A stretch of 64,000 bases of DNA, taken from assembly GCA_030837965.1 (NCBI GenBank), contig JAUTXP010000044.1, positions 1-64,000 of the forward strand, given 5' to 3'. Shown here in pieces: positions 43,812 through 52,683 of this stretch. A program made the position numbers and the translations under genes. The notes under the pieces were generated by a model. It was not told where the DNA came from. It saw only the letters and a list, made by a program, of their open reading frames with translations, and made no database searches. The first letter of the stretch is position 1, and each line of letters begins with the position of its first letter. This DNA is from Acidimicrobiaceae bacterium (GTDB lineage Bacteria; Actinomycetota; Acidimicrobiia; Acidimicrobiales; JAUTXP01).

Positions 43812-44850
43812 CGGCACGGCCCATCTGCGCGATCGGGCCGACGCGCTCTTGCGCGTCGAGCACCTGGTGGTCGAGTTCCCTGCGGCCGGACGGGGGCGCA
43901 AGGTGCACGCCGTGTCCGACGTGAGCCTCGACGTGTTGCCGGGCGAGACCCTGGGCCTGGTGGGCGAGTCGGGCTGCGGCAAGTCGACGCTGGGTCGGGC
44001 CGTCATGCAACTGCCCCGGCCCACGTCCGGCTCGGTCCGCTTCGGCGGGCAGGAGCTGACCGCACTGAAGGGCGAGCCCTTGCGCAGGCTGCGTCCGCAG
44101 ATGCAGATGATCTTCCAAGACCCGATCTCGTCGCTCAACCCGCGCCGCCGGGTGGGCGACATCGTGGCCGAGCCATTGGCCGTGTGGCGCTCAGGCCAAA
44201 GCCATGGCGACGTGCAGGCCGCGGTGCGGGCTGTGCTGGCCGACGTGGGGCTGGACTACGACACCGCGGCCGACCGCCTCCCGCACCAGTTCTCGGGCGG
44301 CCAGTGCCAGCGCATCAGCATCGCCCGGGCCTTGGTGCTGGAGCCGAAGCTGCTCGTGTGCGACGAACCCGTGTCCGCCCTGGACGTGTCCGTGCAGGCC
44401 CAGATCCTCAACCTGCTGGAGGACATGAAGGCGCGCTACGGCCTCACCATGCTGTTCATCGCCCACGACCTGGCCGTGGTGAAGAGCATCAGCGACCGGG
44501 TGGCGGTCATGTACCTGGGCAAGCTCTGCGAGGTGGCGCCGTCCGACGGGCTGTACGACGCGCCGACCCATCCGTACACGGCCGCCCTGCTGGCCTCCAT
44601 CCCCGTGCCCAACCCCGAGGTGCGCCCCGGCGTGGGCGGGGGGACATTGTCCAACGACCTGCCCTCGCCCATCGACCCGCCCTCGGGCTGTCGGTTCCGC
44701 ACCCGCTGCCCGCGCGCCGGACAACGCTGTGCGGAGGAGGAGCCGGTGCTGCGCCACTGCGGCGACGACCACTGGGTGGCCTGCCACTTCCCCGTGGGCA
44801 AGCTCGGCCAAGCCCTGTCCCACACGGGTCCCGACGCCATGGCCGACTGA
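43801..44850 (+). CDS. Oligopeptide ABC transporter ATPase, DppF type
   Basis: 349 residues with Walker A GESGCGKST, QMIFQDPISSLNPR, signature FSGGQCQR, Walker B LLVCDEPVSALDVSVQ and IAHDLAVV. The C-terminus has CRFRTRCPRAGQRCAEEEP as in its partner. The Gln-Cys in the signature (FSGGQCQR) matches many DppF proteins. It heterodimerises with the DppD-like subunit to power import. Last gene of the operon. Confidence 0.93.
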   Translation: MAGSGTAHLRDRADALLRVEHLVVEFPAAGRGRKVHAVSDVSLDVLPGETLGLVGESGCGKSTLGRAVMQLPRPTSGSVRFGGQELTALKGEPLRRLRPQMQMIFQDPISSLNPRRRVGDIVAEPLAVWRSGQSHGDVQAAVRAVLADVGLDYDTAADRLPHQFSGGQCQRISIARALVLEPKLLVCDEPVSALDVSVQAQILNLLEDMKARYGLTMLFIAHDLAVVKSISDRVAVMYLGKLCEVAPSDGLYDAPTHPYTAALLASIPVPNPEVRPGVGGGTLSNDLPSPIDPPSGCRFRTRCPRAGQRCAEEEPVLRHCGDDHWVACHFPVGKLGQALSHTGPDAMAD

Positions 44851-44872
44851 CGGGCGGGCAGACTCTTCGCCG

Positions 44873-45352
44873 ATGAGAAGGGCGCGGGCGGCGACGACCA
44901 TGACGACAATGACGACGGCGACCACGGCCGTGGCCGCGGCGGCGGTGTGGGCCGCGCTGGCGTGGTCCGCCTTCGGACCCGGTTCGGCGGCACGGGCCCA
45001 GGTCACGATCCCCACCAGCACGACCTCCACCACGGCCAGGCCCACCACCACCACGGCCCGTCCGACCACGACGACGCCCACCACGGCCCCACCCGGATCG
45101 ACCACCACCGCGCCCAAGAAGAAGGCCACCACCACCGTGGCGACCACGGCCCCGCCCCGCACCACGTCGACCATCGCCACGCCCGAGGCGGGCCCCACGA
45201 CCACCCTCCCGGCCGTGCCCATTTCGCGTCACAGTGGGCACTTCAGTCCGGCGTTGTCGGTGTTGTCCGTGTTCGGGCTGTTGGCCGGGCTCGGGCTGCT
45301 GGCCTGGCAGTGGTTCCTCACCCGCCCTGGGCGTGAGGGTTGGACGCTCTAG
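44873..45352 (+). CDS. Secreted or anchored Thr/Pro-rich protein
   Basis: 159 residues from the ATG at 44873. An N-terminal hydrophobic signal (AVAAAAVWAALAWSAF) is followed by about 75 residues rich in Thr and Pro (TTTTARPTTTTPTTAPPGS), a likely glycosylated or wall-spanning region. A single C-terminal membrane segment (LSVLSVFGLLAGLGLLAWQWFL) and a basic end complete it, so it would be anchored with the Thr/Pro region outside. No enzymatic domain. It starts 22 bases after the transporter operon. Confidence 0.7.
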   Translation: MRRARAATTMTTMTTATTAVAAAAVWAALAWSAFGPGSAARAQVTIPTSTTSTTARPTTTTARPTTTTPTTAPPGSTTTAPKKKATTTVATTAPPRTTSTIATPEAGPTTTLPAVPISRHSGHFSPALSVLSVFGLLAGLGLLAWQWFLTRPGREGWTL

Positions 45353-45488
45353 GCGTCGACTAGTCAGATCGGGCCGGGGAAAAATCCCTCGCTGGGGCCA
45401 TTCTCCCGCGGGCGAAAAAGGCCGAGACTCCTTGTGTCCGCCGAAGTGGGCGATCTCCCTGCACTTGTAGAACTGGACGGACCTCAGC

Positions 45489-45689
45489 ATGGAAAACAGG
45501 ACGATGGAGACCGAACGCGAATACCTGCGAGTGGCCGAGGTGGCCAAGGCCTTCCACGTGTCCCCCAAGACAGTGGCTCGGTGGGCAGACGAAGGGCGCA
45601 TCCCGTTCGTCTTGACCCTCGGAGGGCACCGGCGCTTTCCCCGCAAGGAGATCGAGGCCCTGCTCCCCAAGTTGCATCACGAGGAGTAG
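45489..45689 (+). CDS. BldC-like MerR-type DNA-binding protein
   Basis: 66 residues; the MerR-type helix-turn-helix covers YLRVAEVAKAFHVSPKTVARWADEGRIPFVLTLGGHRRFPRKEIEALL, closely following BldC. BldC binds tandem repeats cooperatively and regulates developmental genes in Streptomyces; here the target set is unknown. The start could also be the ATG five codons in. It stands alone, and the 136-base upstream gap contains A-tracts within small G/C dyads that may form its promoter. Confidence 0.88.
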   Translation: MENRTMETEREYLRVAEVAKAFHVSPKTVARWADEGRIPFVLTLGGHRRFPRKEIEALLPKLHHEE

Positions 45690-45711
45690 GCCCCGCGCCA
45701 CAGCGGCGGAC

Positions 45712-46500
45712 CTAGGTGTAGCGACTGATGAACCCGCGCGCCCTGAACGCGCTCAGCATCCTGGTCACGTAGACCACGGACAGCACGGCCAGCACGCCGG
45801 TGCCCAGCGCGGCCCATCCCAATTGACCCCACGGCAGCGCTCGGCCTGACAGCACAACCCTGGCCGCGGCGAACACATGCGTGGTGGGCAGCACGCGGGC
45901 CACGTATTGCAAGCCTGCGGGCATGACGTCGACCGGGTAGAAGGCGCCTGACAGCGGAAGCACGAACGCCAACAGCCCCCACGCCAGGATCTCCGCCCCC
46001 TGCCCGACGCGCAGGATGAGCCCGACCACGATGAGGCCGACCGACCAGCCCACGACCAGCAGCACGGCGATGATCGGCACCAGGGCCAGGCCGATGTCGG
46101 TGATGTTGAAGGCGAACAGGACGAAGGCCATGGTGCCGACCACACCGACGCCCAGGGCCAGCTTGGCCAAGCCGAACAGCACCGTGCCTGCGACGTACTC
46201 GACCTCGCGCAACGGCGTGACCAACAGGTTCAGCAGATTGCGCGACCACGTCTCCTCCATGAAGCCGGTGGCCACGCTGATCTCGGACTGGAACACGACG
46301 TGGAACAACAAGATGCCGGACAGCAGCACGGCCACGCCCTGCGAGCCGGGCCCGGCTTGGCGCGCGAGGTAGACGCCGATGGAGCCGAACAACAACGCGT
46401 CGACGACCGGCCAGAGGACGACGTCGAACCAGCGTTGCGGCTTGCGCTGCAACACGTACATGTGGCGGCGGGCCACAGCCTTGACCCGACGCCAGCTCAT
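45712..46500 (-). CDS. ABC-2 type transporter permease
   Basis: 262 residues with about six membrane segments (VVLWPVVDALLFGSIGVYL, GILLFHVVFQSEISVATGFMEE, LGVGVVGTMAFVLFAF, VPIIAVLLVVGWSVGLIVVGLIL and others). The ETWSRNLLNLLVTPLREVEYVAGT stretch is typical of ABC-2 exporters. Its ATG overlaps the end of the ATPase gene by four bases. Substrate may be a lipid, drug or polysaccharide; sequence does not decide. Confidence 0.88.
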   Translation of the reverse strand: MSWRRVKAVARRHMYVLQRKPQRWFDVVLWPVVDALLFGSIGVYLARQAGPGSQGVAVLLSGILLFHVVFQSEISVATGFMEETWSRNLLNLLVTPLREVEYVAGTVLFGLAKLALGVGVVGTMAFVLFAFNITDIGLALVPIIAVLLVVGWSVGLIVVGLILRVGQGAEILAWGLLAFVLPLSGAFYPVDVMPAGLQYVARVLPTTHVFAAARVVLSGRALPWGQLGWAALGTGVLAVLSVVYVTRMLSAFRARGFISRYT

Positions 46501-47252
46501 CGCTCGCCCTCCTCGGCGAGGTGGAGGAACACGCCTTCCAAGTCGTCGCGTCCGAAGCGGGCGGCCACGTCAGCCGCCGTCCCGTCGGCCACCACCTGGC
46601 CCGCGGAGATGAAGACGATGCGCTCGCACAGCCGCTCGACCTCGATCATGTTGTGGCTGGTGACCAACAGGGCCGTGCCCTCCTCCGCGCACAGGTCCTC
46701 GATGCCGGTGCGCACCCGCTTGGCCACGTCCGGGTCCAGCGACGCCGTGGGCTCGTCCAGGATCAGCAGGCGCGGGTGGTGCATGGTGGCCTTCACGATG
46801 CCGACGAGGGTGCGCTGCCCGGACGACAGCTCGTTGCCCATGGCCTCGGCCAGGTGCTCGATGCGGAAGCGGGCCAGCCCCCGTTCGATGGCCCCGTCCG
46901 TGTCGGCGCTGCCGTACAGCTCGCCGAACAGGTGGAGGAACTCGCGCACCCGCAAAGCCTCGGGCAGCGGGAGGTACCCCGCCGCGAACCCGACCTCGGT
47001 GGCGGCCTGGCTGCGGGCCCCGGGCAGGCGATGACCGCCGATCTCCACCCAGCCCTCGTCCGGCGTGACCACACCGAGCATCATCAACAACGTGGTGGTC
47101 TTGCCCGCGCCATTGGGTCCGAGCAGGGCCACGCGCTCGCCCGCCCCCACGCTGAGGTCGACACCGTTGACGGCCTGGACGCGCTTGTAGCGCTTGACCA
47201 GGCCGCGGGCGCGCAGCACAGGAGGAGGAAGTTCACGCACGACGGCCAGCAT
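46497..47252 (-). CDS. ABC transporter ATPase for the ABC-2 exporter
   Basis: 251 residues. Walker A GPNGAGKTTT, Q-loop region, signature ELSSGQRTL, Walker B LLILDEPTASLD and TSHNMIEVERL place it in the ABC-2 drug/polymer exporter group. It is cytoplasmic and pairs with the permease it overlaps. The motifs are complete. Confidence 0.92.
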   Translation of the reverse strand: MLAVVRELPPPVLRARGLVKRYKRVQAVNGVDLSVGAGERVALLGPNGAGKTTTLLMMLGVVTPDEGWVEIGGHRLPGARSQAATEVGFAAGYLPLPEALRVREFLHLFGELYGSADTDGAIERGLARFRIEHLAEAMGNELSSGQRTLVGIVKATMHHPRLLILDEPTASLDPDVAKRVRTGIEDLCAEEGTALLVTSHNMIEVERLCERIVFISAGQVVADGTAADVAARFGRDDLEGVFLHLAEEGER

Positions 47253-47288
47253 CGCAGACGGCCTACGGGCCGTCGCCTGATTTCGCGG

Positions 47289-48035
47289 CTACGAGCCCGA
47301 CGTGACCCTGGCCTCGAGCGCGTCGACCAGGCCTGCTGCGTCGTCAACCGTCACCGTCAGGGCCGGGTGCCTGAACAGCGCCTTCGGGGCCAATGCCGAC
47401 ACCGGCTCCTTGAAACGGATGCACACGCCTTGGCGGGTGGACGTGGCGAAGGTGACGCCGCGGTCGGCCAGTGAGAGATGGGGCGGTCCCGCCACCTTCC
47501 AAGGCGAGTACGGGCCGGTGACCTGCGCCCCCTCGACGTTGGCCAGCGGGGTGCGCACCGTCCACGGGCCGAAGCGGACGCGCAGTTCGCCGTCGCCCAC
47601 CTCCACGCCGCTGGTGAACGGGGTGATGCCCAGGGCGAAGGCGAAGGGGGTCAGCCGGCGCTCGAAGTCGAAGCCGAACTGGGCCTTGCCTCGCGGGGCC
47701 GGGGCCGGGCCCGGGCCCGCGCTGCGAGCCGAGCCCAGGTCCGAGATGGTGGCCGCCGCAGGCCCGTCCACCGCGGTGGCCGCCGTCTTCGTCGCGGTCG
47801 CGGTCACTTTCGCGGTCGCTTTCGCGGTTGCCGCCTTGCGGGCCCGGGGGCGTGGTGGCGGCCCGTCGGGCTTGTCCTGGTCGTGCTCGGGGTGGTGGCC
47901 GGGCAGGTTGTCCTCGGGGATGGGACCGGTGGGGGCGGTTTGATCGGTCGGTCCGCCGGTGCGGGTCTTGGCCGCGGCGGGATCAGTCTCGCTCCGCCCG
48001 CTGCGCGCCAGCTCTGGTTGCTGAGGCTTGGTCAT
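47289..48035 (-). CDS. Hypothetical protein with disordered N-half and beta-rich C-domain
   Basis: 248 residues. The first 115 are Pro/Ala/Lys/Thr-rich and probably disordered (ARKAATAKATAKVTATATKT). Residues about 120-248 form a compact domain: FGFDFERRLTPFAFALGITPFTSGVEVGDGELRVRFGPWTV, HLSLADRGVTFATSTRQGVCIRF, with PH-like strand spacing. I have seen no catalytic motif. The basic Ala/Lys tail recalls histone-like tails, but DNA binding is only a guess. Hairpin H1 copy 3 lies upstream. Confidence 0.6.
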   Translation of the reverse strand: MTKPQQPELARSGRSETDPAAAKTRTGGPTDQTAPTGPIPEDNLPGHHPEHDQDKPDGPPPRPRARKAATAKATAKVTATATKTAATAVDGPAAATISDLGSARSAGPGPAPAPRGKAQFGFDFERRLTPFAFALGITPFTSGVEVGDGELRVRFGPWTVRTPLANVEGAQVTGPYSPWKVAGPPHLSLADRGVTFATSTRQGVCIRFKEPVSALAPKALFRHPALTVTVDDAAGLVDALEARVTSGS

Positions 48036-48149
48036 CCCCTGCTTCCTCCCCGATCCGGCCGGGGGCTATGCGTGGCCCAGGCCGCACCGGTGGGCAGGGC
48101 GCGACGCAACGAACCGCGGAACATGGCCCAGACCCCACCCGCCCGAAAA

Positions 48150-48180
48150 CTTTTCCACAGCAACAGGTGCTGTGGAAAAG
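48150..48180 (-). terminator. 31-bp hairpin family H1, copy 3
   Basis: Same 13-bp stem; the loop is ACAGG instead of GCAGG, with two further A-T pairs outside. It begins 14 bases past the stop of the minus-strand secreted BNR-type gene. Confidence 0.75.
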
Positions 48181-48194
48181 TTCGGGAGTCCGGG

Positions 48195-50426
48195 TCAGCC
48201 TGCGGTGTGGAGGGTCAGGGCCGCGGGGTAGGTGCCGTCGCCGTAGTAGAAGCGGGTGCCCGACGAGACCAGGTACGGGAAGGACATGGCCAGCACGAGC
48301 TGGTTGGCCCGGGGCAACAGCCACGTGTCCGGCAGGGCGATGGAGACGTCGAGCTTGGTCGGCTCGGCCCCGCCCACCACCTCCGGCCCCTCCTGCACGG
48401 CCTTGCCCGCGATGGGCACGATCTTGCCGGTGATGGCGTCGACCGCGAACAACGTGAAGTCCAGTTCCGTGGCCCCGTCCTTGCCCAGCTCGTTCTGGAT
48501 GTAGAGCGTGAAGTCGAGCGCCGTGCCCAAGATGGTGTCCTTCTCCAGCACCGGTCCGGTGAAGACCACCTGCGACCCCGCGACCGGCGTCGAGTTGGCC
48601 GCGTACCCGATCAGGCCGACGTGGCCCTTGGTGCCTGGCGTCGGGCTCATCTCGCCGCCGATGGTGGCCCCGTCGAAGGCGTAGCCGGGCTTGGTCAGCA
48701 CGCCGTCGCCGGCGCCCTTGCCGTTGCCCTCGTTGACGAAGTAGTTGGGCGACAGCACGTCGGTGCCCACATGCGGGATCACGCGCGGCCCGGTGGGCGC
48801 GGGCGGAACCGGCGGCTTGGGCGTGATGTCGGCGAACAGGCCAGGCCCCGCGTCTTGCTCGACCACGGTGGCGAAGGCGGCCGCGTGCGTCCCCGTGTAG
48901 TCCTCGGGATAGGCGACGAGCACGCGGCCGTCGCGCGTGATCCCCATCTGGAGGACCTCGGCCAGCGCGCGGCCGTCATCCAACGGGTTCTCCAGCGTGC
49001 AGCCCAGGCCGTGCATGCAGACGCGGCCGACGTGGGCAGGCCTGGTCGACGCCCGCGTCACCGTGAAGTTGGGTGAGGAGGCCAGTCCGTCTTCCGAGTA
49101 GGCGTATTGCACGGTCCACACCGCGGTGTCGCTGTCCAGGCTCGGGTCCGACGTGCCCAGCCACGCCAGGCCGACGCGGCCGGGCGAGCCCGCCACCACG
49201 TAGGGGAAAACGGTGCTGGCATTGGCATCGCGGGCGCCTGCGGTCACCTCGTTGAACGGTCCCCACGTCTGACCCCGGTCCTTGCTGGTCGACAGGAAGA
49301 CGCCATGGCGGTTGCTGGCCGTGACGTAGAGGTTGCCCGCTGAGTCGGTGGCAATGGCCGGGAACAGGCCGACCGCGGTGGGCGCCACTTGGCCGATTCT
49401 GATGTTCTGGACCGTCGTGGCCGTGGGGTCGGTGATGGCGACCCACACGTCGTCGTTGGGGGCGCCGTCGGGAATGGCGTCTGGACGCTCGACGCCGTCG
49501 GGCGTGCCCACGCCTGCCGGGCTGCCCGCCGCGGCCCGTGCATAGGCGAAGGCCACACCGCCGTCGGGCAGGGCGATCATGTTGCTCTGCGTGTTGCCGT
49601 TGCCCAGGTCGCCCGCGCCGAACCAAATGTCGTACGACTCGCTGATGGTGTCGAGCGTGTACATCTCCATGGGCGGCCCCCAGGTGACCCCGCCGTCTGT
49701 GGTCTTGGTCATCAACACGGTCGACGCGCCGATCTCGTGGAACGACAGGTACGCGGTCTTGGGCCCGACCGCGGCCAGCCACTGACGGTCGACGCCGACG
49801 AAGCTCGAGGCGATCGGGTTGTTGCTCCACGTGTCGCCCCGGTCGGTGGACACGGCCACGCCGTTGGTGACCAGGCTGTTGAGGCTCGAGACGTAGACGC
49901 GGTACGCGCCGCCCAAGTCGGGGTCGGGCGTGCCGATGGCCAGTTCGTTGTCGCCGCCGCCGCCAGTGGTGCTGGTGGCCTCGGAGGCGTTCCCGGGCAG
50001 CCCGTCGGGCTTGGCCAGTTGGACGTACTCGAAGCTGCCCGGGTCGCGCCGCCAGGCCATCACGCCCGCGGGAGTGCCCTCCTGAGCAGTGACGTAGATG
50101 GTGCCGTCGGGGCCCGTCTTGGCCTCGGGCTCGAGGGCCTGGCCGCAGCCGACGGGCCCTTCGATGGCGAGCGAGCACGGCATGCCCACCTCGGGGAAGA
50201 AGCTGAAGCCTGCCCCACCGGGCGTGGCCCTGACGCCGGCGCCGTCGGTCTTCTTGGCCTCGAACCCGCCGACCGCAGCCTCCCACTGACCGCCGACCCG
50301 CTCCTTGGTCGGTTCGGTGACGCCCGCGGGCGTCTTGTCGATCAGTTCCGAGTTGTCGGCGAAGGCCGCACCCGCGGCCAGCAGCATGATCGCGAGCAAG
50401 CCCGCGACGAACAGTCTCCTACGCAT
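48195..50426 (-). CDS. Secreted BNR/sialidase-like repeat protein
   Basis: 743 codons from the ATG at 50426. A signal peptide (RRRLFVAGLLAIMLLAAGAAFA) is followed by a beta-propeller-like region with Asp-box-type turns: STDRGDTWSN, TTDGGVTWGPP and STSKDRGQTWGP. This is the pattern of BNR repeats in sialidases and exo-enzymes. The last 200 residues (HVGTDVLSPNYFVNEGNG to the end) form a separate beta domain. No sialidase catalytic Arg triad can be assigned, so enzymatic activity is unproven; it may simply bind. The gene is monocistronic. Confidence 0.75.
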   Translation of the reverse strand: MRRRLFVAGLLAIMLLAAGAAFADNSELIDKTPAGVTEPTKERVGGQWEAAVGGFEAKKTDGAGVRATPGGAGFSFFPEVGMPCSLAIEGPVGCGQALEPEAKTGPDGTIYVTAQEGTPAGVMAWRRDPGSFEYVQLAKPDGLPGNASEATSTTGGGGDNELAIGTPDPDLGGAYRVYVSSLNSLVTNGVAVSTDRGDTWSNNPIASSFVGVDRQWLAAVGPKTAYLSFHEIGASTVLMTKTTDGGVTWGPPMEMYTLDTISESYDIWFGAGDLGNGNTQSNMIALPDGGVAFAYARAAAGSPAGVGTPDGVERPDAIPDGAPNDDVWVAITDPTATTVQNIRIGQVAPTAVGLFPAIATDSAGNLYVTASNRHGVFLSTSKDRGQTWGPFNEVTAGARDANASTVFPYVVAGSPGRVGLAWLGTSDPSLDSDTAVWTVQYAYSEDGLASSPNFTVTRASTRPAHVGRVCMHGLGCTLENPLDDGRALAEVLQMGITRDGRVLVAYPEDYTGTHAAAFATVVEQDAGPGLFADITPKPPVPPAPTGPRVIPHVGTDVLSPNYFVNEGNGKGAGDGVLTKPGYAFDGATIGGEMSPTPGTKGHVGLIGYAANSTPVAGSQVVFTGPVLEKDTILGTALDFTLYIQNELGKDGATELDFTLFAVDAITGKIVPIAGKAVQEGPEVVGGAEPTKLDVSIALPDTWLLPRANQLVLAMSFPYLVSSGTRFYYGDGTYPAALTLHTAG

Positions 50427-50544
50427 ACCAGCACCCCTGTTGGTCGCATCCCAAACCGTGGGATTCGCCCCTTTTGCGTCCGATACCTGCCTGGCGGGTG
50501 CCAGCACGGGCGCTTGGGGCGCAGGCCAATGGCTCGGCGCGGGC

Positions 50545-51546
50545 ATGATGCCCGGCGTGGACGGCGCCTTTCGACGGGTCTGGCTGGGCGTGGTGGCCAT
50601 GACCTTGATCCTCGTGCTGGGCACCGTCGGCTACGTCGTGCTCGGCTACGGCTTCCTCGACGCGCTCTACCAGACCGTCGCCACCGTCACCACCGTCGGC
50701 TACCGCCATCCGGCCACGGGCGCGGGCAAGGCCTTCACCATCGTGGTGGTGCTCGTCGGCGTGAGCACCGCCCTCTATACCTTCGGCGTCCTCCTCGAAT
50801 CGCTGGTCGAGGGGCACGTCCGCGACCTGCTCGGGAGGCGCCGCATGGAGCGCAGGATCCAGGACATGCACGACCACGTCATCATCTGCGGCTGGGGCCG
50901 GGTCGGACGGGCGATCGCCCGAGCCGTGCACGCCGCGGGCACCGACGTGGTCGTGGTGGACAAGGACGCGACCAGATTGGAGGTGGTCCCCTACCCCACC
51001 GTCCATGGCGAGGTGGGCGACGATGCCGTGCTGGAGGCGGCGGGCATCGGCCGGGCGCGGGTCCTGGTCGCCGCCCTGAACACGGATGCAGACAACCTGT
51101 ATGTGACCGTGAGCGGACGGGCCATCAAGCCCGACCTGTTCATCATCGCCCGGGCCCGGACGGAGTCGAGCGAGCCCAAGCTGATGCGGGCCGGAGCCGA
51201 CCGGGTGGTCAACCCGCAGCGCATCGGCGGCGAGCGCATGGCCGCCTTCGCCTTGCAGCCTCACGTGGCCGAGTTCCTCGACGTGGTGATGCACGACGGC
51301 AGCCTGGAGTTCCGCTTGGAGGAGGTGCCGGTGGCCCCCGCTTCGCCCTTGGCCGGGCGGACGCTGCGCGACGCCCACATCCGAGATCGGACCGGCGCGC
51401 TGGTGCTGGCCGTGCGCGACGGCGACGGCGAGTTCGCCACCAACCCGCCGCCCGAGACGGTGATCCAGGCCGGGTCCATCCTGATCGCGGTAGGCACGTC
51501 CGAGCAGGTGGCCGCGCTGGTCGCCGAGGCCGCGGTGGCCGAGTGA
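50545..51546 (+). CDS. Two-transmembrane potassium channel with RCK (TrkA) domain
   Basis: 333 residues from the ATG at 50545 (another at 50548). Two membrane segments flank a pore helix and the filter TVGYRHP, where the classic sequence is TVGYGD. An RCK/TrkA-N domain follows (HVIICGWGRVGRAIARAV, a Rossmann NAD(H) site), with TrkA-C at the end. It would form a ligand-gated K+ channel. The altered filter is seen in some actinobacterial relatives (TVGF/TVGY followed by non-GD residues), so conduction may be unusual. Confidence 0.85.
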   Translation: MMPGVDGAFRRVWLGVVAMTLILVLGTVGYVVLGYGFLDALYQTVATVTTVGYRHPATGAGKAFTIVVVLVGVSTALYTFGVLLESLVEGHVRDLLGRRRMERRIQDMHDHVIICGWGRVGRAIARAVHAAGTDVVVVDKDATRLEVVPYPTVHGEVGDDAVLEAAGIGRARVLVAALNTDADNLYVTVSGRAIKPDLFIIARARTESSEPKLMRAGADRVVNPQRIGGERMAAFALQPHVAEFLDVVMHDGSLEFRLEEVPVAPASPLAGRTLRDAHIRDRTGALVLAVRDGDGEFATNPPPETVIQAGSILIAVGTSEQVAALVAEAAVAE

Positions 51547-51613
51547 GCCGAGTGGCCGAGTGAGGCGTTGCCGCGCTACGCCGCCATCGGGCTGAGGATG
51601 CTTCCGGAGAGTC

Positions 51614-52672
51614 TCAGGCGGGGGCGGGCGCCGGGGCCGGGAACTTCACGTACGTCTCGATCAACAGCTTGCCCAGCTCGGCGTCGGACAGGCCATGGTC
51701 GACGCTGCTGAGCACGCCCTTGTCGCACAGGTCCGCGACCAGGCCGTCGAGGATGGCCCCCAGGGTGAGGTCGTCCGAGTGCGAGTCCCATGCGAGGCGC
51801 TCGGCATCGTCGGCGAAGCAGTAGGCCTTCCATGAAAGCGAGTACCGGACCTCGTCGCTGCCGAACTGGGCCACCACGTGGTCGGGGCGGGCCGGGTCCC
51901 GCACGGCCCATCGGTCCCCGCCCTCGTAGTGCAGGCGCATCCCCGGGCGCAGGAGGGTGATGGCCGAGTCGTCGCCGAGCACGCGGTCCACACCGTGGAA
52001 GACGGAGTCGGTGTCGAGGACCATGGCCGAGTTGTGGGTCGGCGCGTAGGTCTGCGGCGGGCCTGCGGGCCCCTCCGGGTAGTAGGCCAGCTCGCCGCCC
52101 CGGCCTCCGCCGAAGTAGCTGATGATGGTGGCGATCGGCATGCGCCACGCGTCGAAGAGGCCCGAGTGGTGGGCCACGACGAGCAGCCACTGGGGCACGA
52201 CCTTGCGGTTGGCGCCGCGGAACTCGGGCACGTCGGTGTGGACGGCAAGCTCCTGGCCGGGCAGCAAGATGTTGGCGTAGACGATGGCGGGGACGACGAC
52301 GGGCCGGCCGTGCAGGTCGCGCGCCGCCTGCATCAAGCGGTCATTGGCGAAGAAGGGCTCGATGCCCGGCGCGGTGATCTCCTCGCCGTAGGCGTAGGTC
52401 TCGCGGAAGTAGTTGGTGCGCGCCGCCAGCATGGACTTGGCCTCGGCGGCCCGGCCGAAGCGCCCGCCGGTGCGGATGAAGTTGACGGTGGCGTCGTAGC
52501 GCTGGGCCAGTTCCGGGGCGAAGCGGGCCGGTGCGCTCTCGTTGCTGTAGAGGCCGTAACTGGGAAAGCCGAGCCACACGTCGACCACCGCGTCGGCCTC
52601 GGCGGGCGACAGCAGCGGGGCGAGGACGGCGTGGGCGGTCGGCGCGTTCGGGGTCGGCGCGTTCGGGGCCAT
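51614..52672 (-). CDS. Putative 2-oxoglutarate/Fe(II)-type oxygenase
   Basis: 352 residues. ELAVHTDVPEFRG at about 135-147 supplies an H-x-D pair, and DSVFHGVDRVLG near 226 a second His about 80 residues later, with an Arg nearby; this is the facial-triad spacing of 2-oxoglutarate oxygenases. Surrounding strands (VPAIVYANILLPGQ, MVLDTDSVFHG) fit the jelly roll. The N-terminus has PxAPTPNAPT repeats. It starts 11 bases after adk ends, on the same strand, so it is likely co-transcribed. Substrate unknown. Confidence 0.6.
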   Translation of the reverse strand: MAPNAPTPNAPTAHAVLAPLLSPAEADAVVDVWLGFPSYGLYSNESAPARFAPELAQRYDATVNFIRTGGRFGRAAEAKSMLAARTNYFRETYAYGEEITAPGIEPFFANDRLMQAARDLHGRPVVVPAIVYANILLPGQELAVHTDVPEFRGANRKVVPQWLLVVAHHSGLFDAWRMPIATIISYFGGGRGGELAYYPEGPAGPPQTYAPTHNSAMVLDTDSVFHGVDRVLGDDSAITLLRPGMRLHYEGGDRWAVRDPARPDHVVAQFGSDEVRYSLSWKAYCFADDAERLAWDSHSDDLTLGAILDGLVADLCDKGVLSSVDHGLSDAELGKLLIETYVKFPAPAPAPA

Positions 52673-52683
52673 GGCGACAGACG

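Noticed and set aside
43384-45222. Further long minus-strand open frames antisense to the ATPases and the Thr/Pro-rich gene
   Set aside because: Low-complexity His/Arg/Gly or Val/Gly composition and antisense position to intact genes.
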